From: Aspidiotus rigidus
Lineage: Eukaryota; Arthropoda; Insecta; Hemiptera; Diaspididae
Length of the DNA stretch: 64,000 nucleotides
Assembly (NCBI GenBank): GCA_035079385.1
Contig: JAVHKY010000029.1
Span: 5,890,001-5,954,000 of the forward strand
Reading direction: 5' to 3'
Shown here: positions 1 to 10,078 of the stretch, piece after piece
Layout of the letters: every line of letters starts with the position of its first letter
Position numbering within the stretch: position 1 is the stretch's first letter
Translations under genes and position numbers: made by a program
The notes under the pieces: model-generated
Databases searched by the model: none
The model's input: the letters and a program-made list of their open reading frames with translations, nothing else
Told to the model about the DNA's origin: nothing

Positions 1-385
1 GGACGTGTTTACATAAGAATTAACCAAATCGATAAACAAAATACTGAAAATATATTTTTGGTCTATCAACATTCCCATTTCATCCCACGGAGGAGTGCGT
101 ATTTTTCAGCTCGATCATTGACTATTGATTTCTCGCGGTCTATTGCGGTAGCAGTCATAGTTCACCCCGCTATTCATGGAAAAATCACAGAAATTCATTA
201 AATATTGATTTTTTCGGGAATGTTATGGTACTCATGTATCTTGTGGTAGAGGGTGTGGTGCTTCAAATGAATGATTTTCCCCAGGTGTCTCCTCCCCGAT
301 TTTTTTAAATTTGAGTTTGATGTTTTGTTATTGCTAGAAACTAGGGAAAATATGAATGATTTTTTTTGAAAAAAATACCTACAGT
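1..385 (+). repeat. Higher-order repeat, copy 1 (cut by window edge)
   Basis: This block is a direct copy of the block at 1619-2026, offset by about 1618 bases; both begin GGACGTGTTTACAT and share long nearly identical runs. Copy 1 lacks about 20 bases that copy 2 carries (near 1838-1858). No coding capacity is visible. The first ~50 bases match one end of the ~155 bp inverted unit described at 1240-1660, so the array continues left of the window. Confidence 0.85.
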
Positions 386-420
386 AAAAACTCAAGGTAA
401 TCCACTTTTCCAACATGGAA

Positions 421-900
421 AACCGTGATTTTTCATATTCTGTTTATCAATAAGGTTAATTCTTATGTAAATACATCCGCCGACTTGGAAAAAAATAGTC
501 AATAAATTCTCCATTCGCTGGAACGATCTTGAGACCGTACCAAATCCAGAAAATCCACTTTTTCAACATGGAAAGCCCTGATTTTTGGTATGTTGTTTAT
601 CAAAAAGGTCAAATCTTATGTTAACACCTCCACCGAGTTTGGAAAAAATAGTCAATAAATTCTCCAGTCGCTGGAATAGTCTGAAAATGAAAAATTGAAA
701 ATATGTATCTACTTTTTAACTCGGAGAATCGTGATGAGGTCAATTTTTAAGTAAACACATCCCTATTTCGAATAAAATAGTCGATAAATTCTCCAGACGC
801 TCATTGGTATGGTCGATTCTCATAAGAACACTTACGCAGAGTTTTAAAAAATTGAAAAAATTCTCCAGTCGTTGGGACGCTCTGGAAGTATTAAAAAATC
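421..900 (+). repeat. Forward array of a ~155 bp degenerate unit
   Basis: Three to four diverged units follow each other. Each carries a core close to AATAGTCAATAAATTCTCC followed by AGTCGCTGGAA, at about 494, 647, 776 and 847. The units also share a Gatttttcat...GTTTATCAA segment. The same unit appears in reverse orientation at 1240-1660. No protein is encoded. Confidence 0.8.
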
Positions 901-1239
901 AATGATGCACACCCGCCACTATGATTTATGAGTTACTTTTTTCCCCGTGAGTCGGAGCGGTACAAATTCTGTTACTGTTGGCCGTGCACTCGCATGATGT
1001 GGAGGAATCCTTTCCCGAGACACAATAGAAGACAATCATCTCCTTTGTATTGTCATGTTCATGAATTCCAATATTTGAAGCATTGTCACCTCAACTCGAG
1101 AGAAGATTCCTGCACTTCATGCAAGTGCACGGCTCCTAGTGTAACACAGTTTGTACCACTACGACTTCAGGGGAACAAAAATAAACATCCCACACTTTAA
1201 AGTAAAGGAAATGAATCTTAGGGGTGGGTGTGTTTCCTT
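901..1239. other. Centre between the inverted arrays
   Basis: A non-repeated centre of about 340 bases lies between the forward and reverse arrays. A 90-codon open frame (928-1200) crosses it, but it has no recognisable domain and sits within repeat DNA, so I do not call it a gene. Confidence 0.4.
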
Positions 1240-1660
1240 GGTTCTGTACCATTTCCAAGCGTCCTAACGACTGGAGAATTTATTGACTATTTTTTTCAAA
1301 TTCGGCGTGCATGCTTACTTAAGCATTGAACAAATTGATGAATGAAATACCAAAACTCACGGTCGTCCAGGGTGAAAAATGGATTTTCCCGATTATTTTT
1401 CGTTTCCAGAAGGTTCCAGCGGCTGGAGAGTTTTTTGACTATTTTTTTCAAACCCGGCGTACATGTTTACTAATGAATTGAACGAATTGATGAATGAAAT
1501 ATGAAAAATCGCAGTTCTCCTGGTTGAAAAAGTGGATTTTCTCACTTCTCTACTATTTTCAGACTGTTCCAACGACTGGAGAATTTTTCAACTATTTTTC
1601 TCAATCTAACGTAACGGTGGACGTGTTTACATGAGGATTGACCAAATCGATAAACGAAAT
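1240..1660 (-). repeat. Inverted array of the ~155 bp unit
   Basis: Three units are the reverse complement of those at 421-900. The diagnostic core reads CGACTGGAGAATTTATTGAC and variants, at about 1267, 1424 and 1575. With the forward array this makes a large imperfect palindrome, and the array runs straight into repeat copy 2 at 1619. Confidence 0.8.
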
Positions 1661-2026
1661 ACTGAAAAAATATTTTTGGTCTATCTACATTCCCATTTCA
1701 TCTCACGGAGGAGTGCGTATTTTTCAGCTCGATTATTGACTATTGATTTCTCGCGGTCTATTGCGGTAGCAGTCGTAGTTCACCCCTTATTCATGGAAAA
1801 ATCACATAAATTCATTAAATATTGATTTTTTTGGAAATGTTCCACCTCACTGAGAACTATGGTACCAATGTATGTTGTAGTAGAAGGTATGGCGCTTCAA
1901 ATGAATGATTTTCCCCAGTTGTCTCCTCCCCGATTTTTTTTTATATTCGAGTTTGAAGTTTTGTTATTGCTAGAAACTAGGGAGAATATGAATGACTTTT
2001 TTTGAAAAAAAAAAATACCATGGATT
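1619..2026 (+). repeat. Higher-order repeat, copy 2
   Basis: Direct repeat of 1-385, with scattered substitutions and one 20-base indel. The higher-order unit (this block, forward array, centre, inverted array) is therefore about 1.6 kb and at least partly tandem. Confidence 0.85.
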
Positions 2027-3405
2027 AACGTTTACATATACTAAAATGTCCCCAAGTGACATTGCTGTGCGATCATTATTGCCTGAGATACAGCCATTTG
2101 GATTTTAGGCCCAAAAATGACTCTGCAGCCCATGTGGGTGAGCGGATGGGTCCAATTTTTTGGGTTTCGAGTTTTCTCATTGGGGACAACATTTTGACGG
2201 ATATTTGAAACATTTTTCGACCAAAGCCATTTTCCTCCTCTTACTCGGCTAGAGCCTTTCCGTCTGTAGACAATGCAGCACAAAACTGCGTTCAAAGATG
2301 ACTTTTGTGCGCTAATTTTGGTCCGCAGACGCTGCTAAATCAAGAAAAACGGCGTGACGCCGGCACCACCTTTGTACTAGTTAGATGAGAGTTGGTCATC
2401 CATCCAACATATGTATTTGTAAAACTAGTTTATTAAGTACCTCATTCAAATAGGCTAAAAATGTTTCATAAACTCTTATTTTCTCCTCACATCTCTTGAT
2501 AATTCTCTAAACTGCTTCAGGTTCAAATTTCGAGACTCAAGATCCCATCATTTCTTCGTCTACTGATTAAGTCTTATTTTATAATAGAGCCAAAGGATGA
2601 TAATTGCGCCGAATACATTCGTTAATTTTATGTGTTTTTCTGTCCGTTCTCCGAATTGCAGCACATTCAAGAAATTAATTTAATTGCGACTCGCCAGATC
2701 AATTACCAAATTCGCACTTGAATACAATGTTAAGTTTGGCACAGTTCTAAGAGAATTCGTTCTTTCTTTCCAAATAACTTAACTACAGTTGAACTGCTGC
2801 ACTATTTACTTGACTAGTTGCCATAATTTAATATTCTCAGACTTTTTTCCTTCGCTTTTCTTTTTCCATTCGTTCAGGGTCATACGCACAATTAAATGAT
2901 TTCGTAGGAAAAAAGTACACGAAATTCTCATCGCGTGAAATGTATCGCCGAGCACATTCTTATACCGGAGAGACTTTCTTCAAAACAAATTTGACGTTAG
3001 ACCATCAGCGAGCGAGAGAGACAGACAGGAAAAATAGCTTGTTATTGAGGCAAAATGTTGGAATATGGCTAGGCTGATGACGATGAATGCGATGAACATG
3101 TAGGCCAAAGTAGCATGTGGACGCGAAATTCTCGCAGGTACGCTAAAAATTAAAATTAGTTCTCAGAGCGGTTTTTATTTACTTTTCTTTCTCGCTCGTT
3201 TAACTGAATGCATCTTTCACTATTGTAATTTGATCGCAGCCGTAATTATACCTACTTCTTAATTTGAACGCGCGTGAAAAATAAAAATTTTAGATTTTAC
3301 AACAAGACGTTGAAATGCATTCGGTACGAGATGCATTTCAATATTCGTGCTCTGTGGTGTTAAAAATTGAGTCGTGTATCGCAGATGACGGTAGGTATTG
3401 AAAAC
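2027..3405. other. Intergenic, no gene seen
   Basis: AT-rich DNA with short open frames only. An 84-codon minus-strand frame (2041-2295) has no recognisable domain. No transposon termini or RNA gene could be identified. Confidence 0.5.
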
Positions 3406-3709
3406 CGTCGGAAAATCGATCTTCAGGTTCTTCCGATAATCATTTTACAGTACTGACCGACTCTGCTAATTAAATAATAGACGACACAAGAATGCACCCG
3501 TAAAACACTCCTTTTTTTATTATTCAGATTCAACACCTCGTATTATATTCTATCGTACTCAACTACACATCTACACCCGTATAGCAACAACAACAAGACA
3601 ATTTTATAAGTACGAAGTTAGTAAGGCTAGCAGTCAGCTGACGAGAACGATAGTTCCGAGCAACACCACTAGGTAGCACCACGAGGTCCACATCGTCGAT
3701 TTTCCAACG
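3406..3709 (-). repeat. 3' LTR of Copia copy A
   Basis: 304 bp, matching 9770-10073 base for base by eye. It starts CGTCGGAAAATCG and ends CGATTTTCCAACG on the plus strand, so its ends are imperfect inverted repeats. It contains two copies of CACCCGTA (3495 and 3574), a word repeated throughout this element. Confidence 0.95.
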
Positions 3710-3719
3710 CTCCCTTCTC
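3710..3719 (-). other. Polypurine tract of Copia copy A
   Basis: Read on the minus strand, GAGAAGGGAG abuts the inner edge of the 3' LTR. This is the expected place and composition for the plus-strand primer of an LTR retrotransposon. Confidence 0.7.
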
Positions 3720-4034
3720 GGCGGAGCACGTGACAAATTGAACACATGGAAATTGGAACTGCGACGACGAAATACCAAAATCGACGACACCGGTGCTAGG
3801 GCGATCTAGCAGTTTCCGCATTTCTCAATATCAACATCTGGACCAACATCGCGTTGTCTGGACTCGACTGTAGTGACGAACTTCACCAGTGCATTCCAAT
3901 CGTTTTGCCTGTAACACACCCTAAACCTATTTCTACCTACAAACTGTCGTTTTCATTTTCTTACCAGCACCCTACGTACCTTTGTATCAGTATGCATTCG
4001 TTCACCCGTATAATACTTGTGCATACTCGTATTC

Positions 4035-4390
4035 CTTCTTTTTCTTCGTATTGATTTAGTTCAAAAAAAACTTTCTCTGACGAAAGAAAAAAAACATCTA
4101 TTTATTCGATTTATCTATTTCTTCGTATTCTGCACCTCTTTTTTCTCCGTATTAATCTTAAAAAAAACTTTCGCTGATGAAAGAAAAAAGTATCTATTCA
4201 TGTAATTCTTCTTCATATTCTGCACCTCTTTTTCATATTACTCTTGTAAAAAAACTCTCGGACGAAAAAAAAGACTTCTAATTCTTAATTCGTATTCCAC
4301 ACTTTACTTATGTTAACATCCTTAATTCTGAAAAAAAACTTCCCCAAAGGAAAGAAAAAAACCATTTGTTTCCTTATATTCTACTTACAT
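4035..4390 (-). repeat. Tandem ~82 bp repeat in the 3' non-coding region of Copia copy A
   Basis: Four to five degenerate units follow pol in the element's 3' untranslated part. Each has a TTCGTATT(C) start, a CACCTCTTTTTC-like segment, an A-run followed by CTTTC or CTCTC, and a GACGAAAG-like end. A role in RNA packaging, 3'-end formation or stability is possible but not shown. Confidence 0.7.
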
Positions 4391-4459
4391 CTTAACTTCT
4401 CAAGAAGCTTTATTTTAGTCGAACATATTGGACTCAGCTGAAACAAATATGAAAAGAGA

Positions 4460-7348
4460 TTACTCAATATTATCAAGTATTTTATTTCGAAATTTTTGAA
4501 ATTTTTGAGTCCCCAAGGCTTTTGTAAACATGTCTGCTAATTGATCCTCAGTACTAATCCATTTTATATCTACATTGCCATTCGAAACTTCTAATCTCAC
4601 GTAATGGTAGCATAGTTTGACAATATGCTTTAAACTTTGAGGATCATCCGACTTTGCAATATTAATAGCAGACATATTATCTTCATACAACACTGGCGAT
4701 GTTTCTAATTTAATTATTTGTCGACACATCTCCCTTAGGCTGACCAGTTCTCTACAGGCTAATGACATACCAATATATTCTGCCTCAGATGAAGATAGGG
4801 CTACATGTGACTGCTTCTTAGTGCGCCAATAAATTACATCGTCAAATAATTTAATTATCAACCCACTCGTAGATTTTCCTTCTTCATCATTTGTACCTAA
4901 GGAGGCATCGACAAAACACTCCAATTTTTCACCCGTACTTTTATATTTTAATCCTAACTCTAACGTTCCACGTAAATAGCGAAATATACGTTTAATTTTC
5001 AACCAATCTTCGTATTCATAATTAGCCTGTTTTCTACTGACCACATTCACCGCATATGTTATATCTGGTCTTGTTCCATTCGCCAAAAATAATAAACTAC
5101 CTACTGCCTGTCTGTAAGGATAAGTACCATCTTTATTTATAACCTCTTGAGATTCGTTACATTTCCGTTCACAATCACGTGTCACCATAGGCGTGGAGAC
5201 AGGATTACACTGCCACATACCGAATTCTTTTAATATTTTCTCTGTGTATTTTCTCTGGTTGATATACAATATTTGATTTCTCATGTCACGCTTTATTTCA
5301 AAACCTAGATATTTTTCCGGACTGCCAAGGTCACGCATTTCAAATTCTGAGGCTAATTTCTTTTTCACCTGGCTCATTTTATCACTACAATTTCCAGCCA
5401 GTAAAATATCATCCACAAAGAGTAGGAGCATTATAAATTTATTATTCTTTCGCCAAGTGAACATACAGACTTGGAAAGGATAAATTGTGAAACCAAGTGT
5501 CACCATAGCCTCTCGGAATCTTTCATACCACCTTCGAGGGCTCACCCGTAATCCATATAATGCTCTCTGTAATTCACACACGTAATTCTCTTTCATTTTC
5601 TCCCTTCCTTCAAAACCTTCCGGCAATTCCATGTAAGCTGATTTTTCTAAATAACCATTTAAGAATGCGGTTTTCACGTCAAGAAAATCTATTATTAATT
5701 GATACTTGTTTACTACAGAGAAGAAAAATCGAACGTCCGTCATTCTAGCCACAGGAGCATAAATTTCAGTTCTATCATAAATATTTCTGTCTGAGTATCC
5801 ACGAACAACCAATCTTCCCTTAAATATTTTATTTCCTCCTTTCACCTCTTTTCGTTTGAATAACCACCTTGAAGTCATAATTGGCTGTGTAGTTGGTACA
5901 TCTTTTCTTTTTATAATTTTCCATACGTTATTTTTGTTCAATGAATCAGATTCTTCATCTACTGCCTTTTTCCAATTTTTCCATTCGTCAGATTTTGTAG
6001 CTTCAACATAATTTTGTGGCTCATTTTCAAGATACAGGCAGTCTACGTCAACGTCTTGTTTTTCATATTCAATGTCACCACTTAACAACGAAAATTTCTC
6101 CCGTAAACTAAACATAGCACTTCTATTATTTTCTTCACTCACTGTTGTAGATGAGGGAGCAAAAAAATCAGCACCTTCCTCATTAGTTGTAATGGGCGGA
6201 TCTGCTAACACTGTAGTTTTATTTACTTTTACATATTCATCACCGTATGTTTTTGACTCTATACAATCCACATCTTTTGATCGAGCAACTCTTCCTGTAT
6301 GAGGGTCCATTATCTCATAGTGTGTATCTGCACAACCCACTAAGAAACCTTCTTTACTCCTTTCATCACATTTACCTTTAGATTTAATATCAATATAAAA
6401 GCATTTGCATCCAAATCTTCGAAAGTATTTCACAGTGCATGGCTTCTTGTATAATAATTCATATGGTATTTTATCGTTCAGAGCTTTTCTTGGAGTTCTA
6501 TTATACACTCGTAAAACAAACTGTAACGCATAGGCCCACATCTGTTTTGGGAAACCTGAGTCAATTATTACACACCGAATTTTCTGCTGGAGTTCTAAAT
6601 TAAAACGTTCTCCAGTGCCATTCAAGTTCTTGCTAGCTGCTGGAGTTGGCTCTCTAACTATTTTCTCCCTCTCCAGTAGCTCTTTCATAGATTCTGTCAG
6701 GTACTCAGTTCCGTTATCCAATCGAAGGAATTGGATTCTCTCTTCCTGGCCTCTTTTTGAACGAACCTCTTCTAATAATTTACTGAGTGCAATATGTACA
6801 CCTCTTTTATCGACTAGAGGATACGCCCATGCATAGCGAGTGAAGTCGTCAATAAATGTTACTATATACCTGCCTCCATATTGATACGAGCACGGCGATA
6901 TAGGCCCCATAAGATCAGTATGAAGTAAGGCAAGGGGCTTGTCAAAACGATACCTTACTGTATTTGATGGCTGTCTAATCAACTTAGCTCGTTTACACAC
7001 TTCACAGTCTAGAATTGAGTTGGTAAATTTCACCCCTTTCAACTCAGGAATTCATTTTGCAGCCTTTTCTAAATAGGCTTTTGAGACGTGAGACAATCTA
7101 ATATGCCACAGTAAACCAATATCATCACGGAGGCTCGCAACTTGCTTCTCATTGAACGCTTGTAAATCACGTAATTCCATCTCACTTACTGACTGTAAAT
7201 ACCTTTGCAATGTGTTTCCATCTTGTATATCTTTATAAGTTATGGTAGAAGGCGTGTAAATTGAACTGTCTGGACTTGTAGAAGCATATGTATGATCGTC
7301 AAGTTTACACCTCTTACTAGTACTAGCTATTTCATTTGTACAACACAT
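4460..7348 (-). pseudogene. Copia copy A pol region: integrase, RT, RNase H (interrupted)
   Basis: Two minus-strand frames in one phase, 7348-7052 and 7042-4460, are separated only by a TGA at 7052-7054. The first has the pre-integrase motif (LLWHIRLSH, near its end). Numbering from 7042, the second has a zinc-binding CEVC, integrase residues D43, D109 and E145 (DD35E spacing), RT with FVDD at 542-545, and RNase H D712, E753 and D788. It ends with the usual LADMFTKAL segment. The frame is +1 relative to gag, and the stretch that normally follows the protease segment NVLY is missing, so a deletion or frame change lies at about 7332-7350. It would be read as a polyprotein in an active relative; here it cannot be made in one piece without recoding. 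Confidence 0.88.
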
Positions 7349-8903
7349 TATTTAATTTCAGATTTGCACCCCTTTCACCCTTAGCACGTATAGCACCCTC
7401 ATATTCGACTTTCAAATCTGCTTTACTATTAGCGCTTTTAATTCTACCAGTTTCGTTCAATTTCTTTATCTCAGTCAAATAATCTCTACAATTAACTACA
7501 TGATCAGTAGCAGCTGAATCTGCGACCATAGGTATCATTATCTTATTGTACTCACTCGTATTTTCACCCGTAGCATTATTTGCGTCAACTGGACGTATTG
7601 TTGCGTAATTCGCGTCGGCAACACGTTCGTTTATTGCCATGAACATAAATTTCGGGTCGCCACCCTCGGTGTCACATACTTTCACGCGTTTGAAAAGCTG
7701 ATTGTTACTGTCGTCTTTATGATATCTACCACCAAAATTTCGACGACCATTGAAATTCGACCTGCCACGATTAAAACTTCGACCATACGAATATCCTCCT
7801 CGAATGAAGCGAGTACCTCGCGGGAAATATCGGCTACCGCGCCTCACTATACGACCACTTTGAGAACGAGATGAGCGGAACCCTACGCGATTCCTTCCAT
7901 GTACTGTAGGCTTGGTACAGGTTGCCGCGATATGATTGGATGTGGCCTCCTTGCAGTTGTAACAAATTATACTCGGGCTCACACAGTCCCTACTCAGGTG
8001 TGATCCTCTACCACAACGAAAACAAGCTCTTAAGTTGTTACTCCCTCCAAAACGTCCGCGCCTACTGCGCCTTTGAGGACCTGAACCACGACCAACTGAG
8101 GAAGACGGGTTATCAAAAACAAAAGCGGATGTGCCAGCCGATGTACCCTCTGACGATCTTTGCTTCGCTTCTTTTTCTCGTCCCTCTTCGTGCACAAGAC
8201 TATCCTTCAGCTCCTCAATTGTGAGCTTACCTTGCGAGGCATCAAATTTTCTCATTAACTCCGGAAAGCTTTCTGAAGTTGCCATCAGGAAGTTGTCGCG
8301 TATTTCACGATCAGTCAACTTCTCCGTTTCAGTCGCGTGTGCATCGATTTTTCGTATCAGCTCCTCAAATCGGCTGATGAAGTCCAGGGCGGATTCAGAA
8401 GATTTCATGAAATTCAGTTGTGTCCAGGCGCGTTTAGCTGCAAAAAGTAACGACGGCAACTGCGGTTGTTTGATCTCCGCTATGCGCTTCAATATTTCTT
8501 TTGGTGTCTTCAGCTCGCAAACTCTTTTCTTATAGTCGTCACACAGACGACTCAACAAGTAGGAATTCGCAAAACCTACTCGTTGTTGCTGCTGTTCTAC
8601 CGACAATACAGGCGATGGCAAATTATCTTCTAACAGAAACATCAGTCCAAAACTTTGAAAGTCGCTCCACACAACCCTTTTCCAAACTCCGAAGTGGGTT
8701 TCTTTGTCTAATATGAGAGGAGGGTTTGTAGTAGCGCGCGGGAGCTCTAATTTCACCTCTTGTGACGGCCCCGGTGCCTTTTGCGCTTCTAGCTGGGCTT
8801 TCAAAGATGCGATTTCCTGCTTCAGGGTCTGGACATCTGCTGCCGAGGCTATTTCAATTTCATCGACCTCCAACTCAAGATCACTCACTTCTTCTCCAGA
8901 CAT
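7332..8903 (-). CDS. Copia copy A Gag plus protease, 523 aa
   Basis: I start at the ATG at 8903 (MSGEEVSDLELEVD) because the upstream extension is an untranslated-looking leader in frame. An acidic, coiled-coil-like N-terminus is followed by the Copia-type gag core. Next come two zinc knuckles: a standard CX2CX4HX4C at about residues 294-307 and an expanded CX2CX6HX4C at about 314-329. A long arginine/glycine-rich segment follows (about 335-395), then the aspartic protease site DSAATDH near residue 462. The frame stops 45 codons after that site, at LNNVLYK. Gag packages the element RNA and the protease cuts the polyprotein. The protease is in the Gag frame and pol is in the +1 frame. Confidence 0.9.
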   Translation of the reverse strand: MSGEEVSDLELEVDEIEIASAADVQTLKQEIASLKAQLEAQKAPGPSQEVKLELPRATTNPPLILDKETHFGVWKRVVWSDFQSFGLMFLLEDNLPSPVLSVEQQQQRVGFANSYLLSRLCDDYKKRVCELKTPKEILKRIAEIKQPQLPSLLFAAKRAWTQLNFMKSSESALDFISRFEELIRKIDAHATETEKLTDREIRDNFLMATSESFPELMRKFDASQGKLTIEELKDSLVHEEGREKEAKQRSSEGTSAGTSAFVFDNPSSSVGRGSGPQRRSRRGRFGGSNNLRACFRCGRGSHLSRDCVSPSIICYNCKEATSNHIAATCTKPTVHGRNRVGFRSSRSQSGRIVRRGSRYFPRGTRFIRGGYSYGRSFNRGRSNFNGRRNFGGRYHKDDSNNQLFKRVKVCDTEGGDPKFMFMAINERVADANYATIRPVDANNATGENTSEYNKIMIPMVADSAATDHVVNCRDYLTEIKKLNETGRIKSANSKADLKVEYEGAIRAKGERGANLKLNNVLYK

Positions 8904-9751
8904 TTTCACCACACAATAACACCACAAGCACAAGACGAGCAAAGAACCAACGCGAGAATCAACCAAGTTAGATTTAACCAAATAGTACCACAACAGAGTT
9001 ACAAAATTCAACGGACGAAAAAAACGAAACAACCTTTCGACTCACGATAAAATTACGACTAAAATCTACCAGCATTCGTCTATACCTCGAACAGAATTCT
9101 TATACAGAAAATATCAAGAGATCTACGCAGCTAGCAATACCTACAATACAAGAAAGGCAAACATTTACGATTTTTGTTTCAACGAGACAATTTTTACGAC
9201 CAATTCGAGCCTAAGCCTTATTTTGTTGCGACGCATATCTCAACCTTCCAACTTTATATTTTCCAGATGTTGATCCTGACGCTTTGCTGGACCAGCTATG
9301 CAACGAAGCTGCTATATTGCATCTATATGCTTTCATTCTCGATTCACCCGTATTTTTTGTAATCTCATTTCACCCGTATGCTTAACGTACGTTTTGCGCT
9401 CTTTGTTTTATGCAATTGCGATATAATTTTGTATTATTCAGTATACTTTTCACTATGATTTCCATATTTTTAAATATTTCCCCTCATGACTCTTTAGTTC
9501 TCAATTGATACTTTCCACCACGTATTGTGCATAATTCACCCTTACGGCCACCCATCTCATTTTCCTTAATACACTTGTATTTATTTACTTTCACTCTTAC
9601 AATTAAGGGTTTCTCTCTACACATCATAAACTATTTCACTTCGGTTCGAGTTCAAGTATAAATATATTCGTATCCTTTGCTATAGAATATTTCTTCATAA
9701 CTTACTTGGTCGTCTTCTCTTACTATGAGGTTTCTTACTCGGTAAATTCGT
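8904..9751 (-). other. 5' leader of Copia copy A
   Basis: About 850 bases lie between the primer site and the gag ATG. They probably hold transcription-control and RNA packaging signals. Two of the CACCCGTA words lie here (9345 and 9371). No separate gene is seen. Confidence 0.6.
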
Positions 9752-9769
9752 TACCCGGCGCCTCCACCA
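9752..9769 (-). other. Primer-binding site of Copia copy A (tRNA-Ala-like)
   Basis: Directly inside the 5' LTR the minus strand reads TGGTGGAGGCGCCGGGTA. The plus strand therefore mimics a tRNA 3' end: T-loop TTCGTTA, T-stem CCCGG, acceptor CGCCTCC, discriminator A, CCA. A T at acceptor position 70 with discriminator A fits tRNA-Ala and its G3:U70 pair. Most Copia elements use initiator Met tRNA. The assignment rests on my knowledge of tRNA-Ala ends and has not been matched to this genome's tRNAs. Confidence 0.65.
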
Positions 9770-10073
9770 CGTCGGAAAATCGATCTTCAGGTTCTTCCGA
9801 TAATCATTTTACAGTACTGACCGACTCTGCTAATTAAATAATAGACGACACAAGAATGCACCCGTAAAACACTCCTTTTTTTATTATTCAGATTCAACAC
9901 CTCGTATTATATTCTATCGTACTCAACTACACATCTACACCCGTATAGCAACAACAACAAGACAATTTTATAAGTACGAAGTTAGTAAGGCTAGCAGTCA
10001 GCTGACGAGAACGATAGTTCCGAGCAACACCACTAGGTAGCACCACGAGGTCCACATCGTCGATTTTCCAACG
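9770..10073 (-). repeat. 5' LTR of Copia copy A
   Basis: Partner of 3406-3709, 304 bp with no difference seen. It is followed by the AAAAC target duplication at 10074-10078. It should carry the promoter of the element, read leftwards. Confidence 0.95.
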
Positions 10074-10078
10074 AAAAC

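Larger units (their letters stand above)
3406..10073 (-). mobile_element. Ty1/Copia LTR retrotransposon (copy A, pol disrupted)
   Basis: A complete 6668 bp Copia-type element on the minus strand. It has 304 bp LTRs at both ends that look identical, a 5 bp target duplication AAAAC (3401-3405 and 10074-10078), a primer site next to the 5' LTR, a polypurine tract next to the 3' LTR, a gag-protease frame, and an integrase, reverse transcriptase and RNase H frame in Copia order. The LTRs run CG...CG on either strand instead of the usual TG...CA, with inverted ends GTYGGAAAATCGA. Identical LTRs argue for very recent insertion, yet pol carries a frame change and an in-frame stop, so this copy needs proteins from a relative. 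Confidence 0.95.

Noticed and set aside
1..2026. CRISPR-like repeat array
   Set aside because: Units are ~155 bp, diverged and inverted relative to each other in a eukaryotic genome; no short exact repeats with unique spacers.
7332..9032. Extension of copy A Gag upstream of 8903
   Set aside because: The added 43 residues are hydrophobic and start from a non-ATG or poorly placed codon; the ATG at 8903 begins a typical acidic Gag N-terminus.
9747..9769. Possible tRNA gene
   Set aside because: Only the T-loop, one T-stem strand and acceptor 3' strand with CCA are present; D and anticodon arms are absent. It is a retrotransposon primer site.
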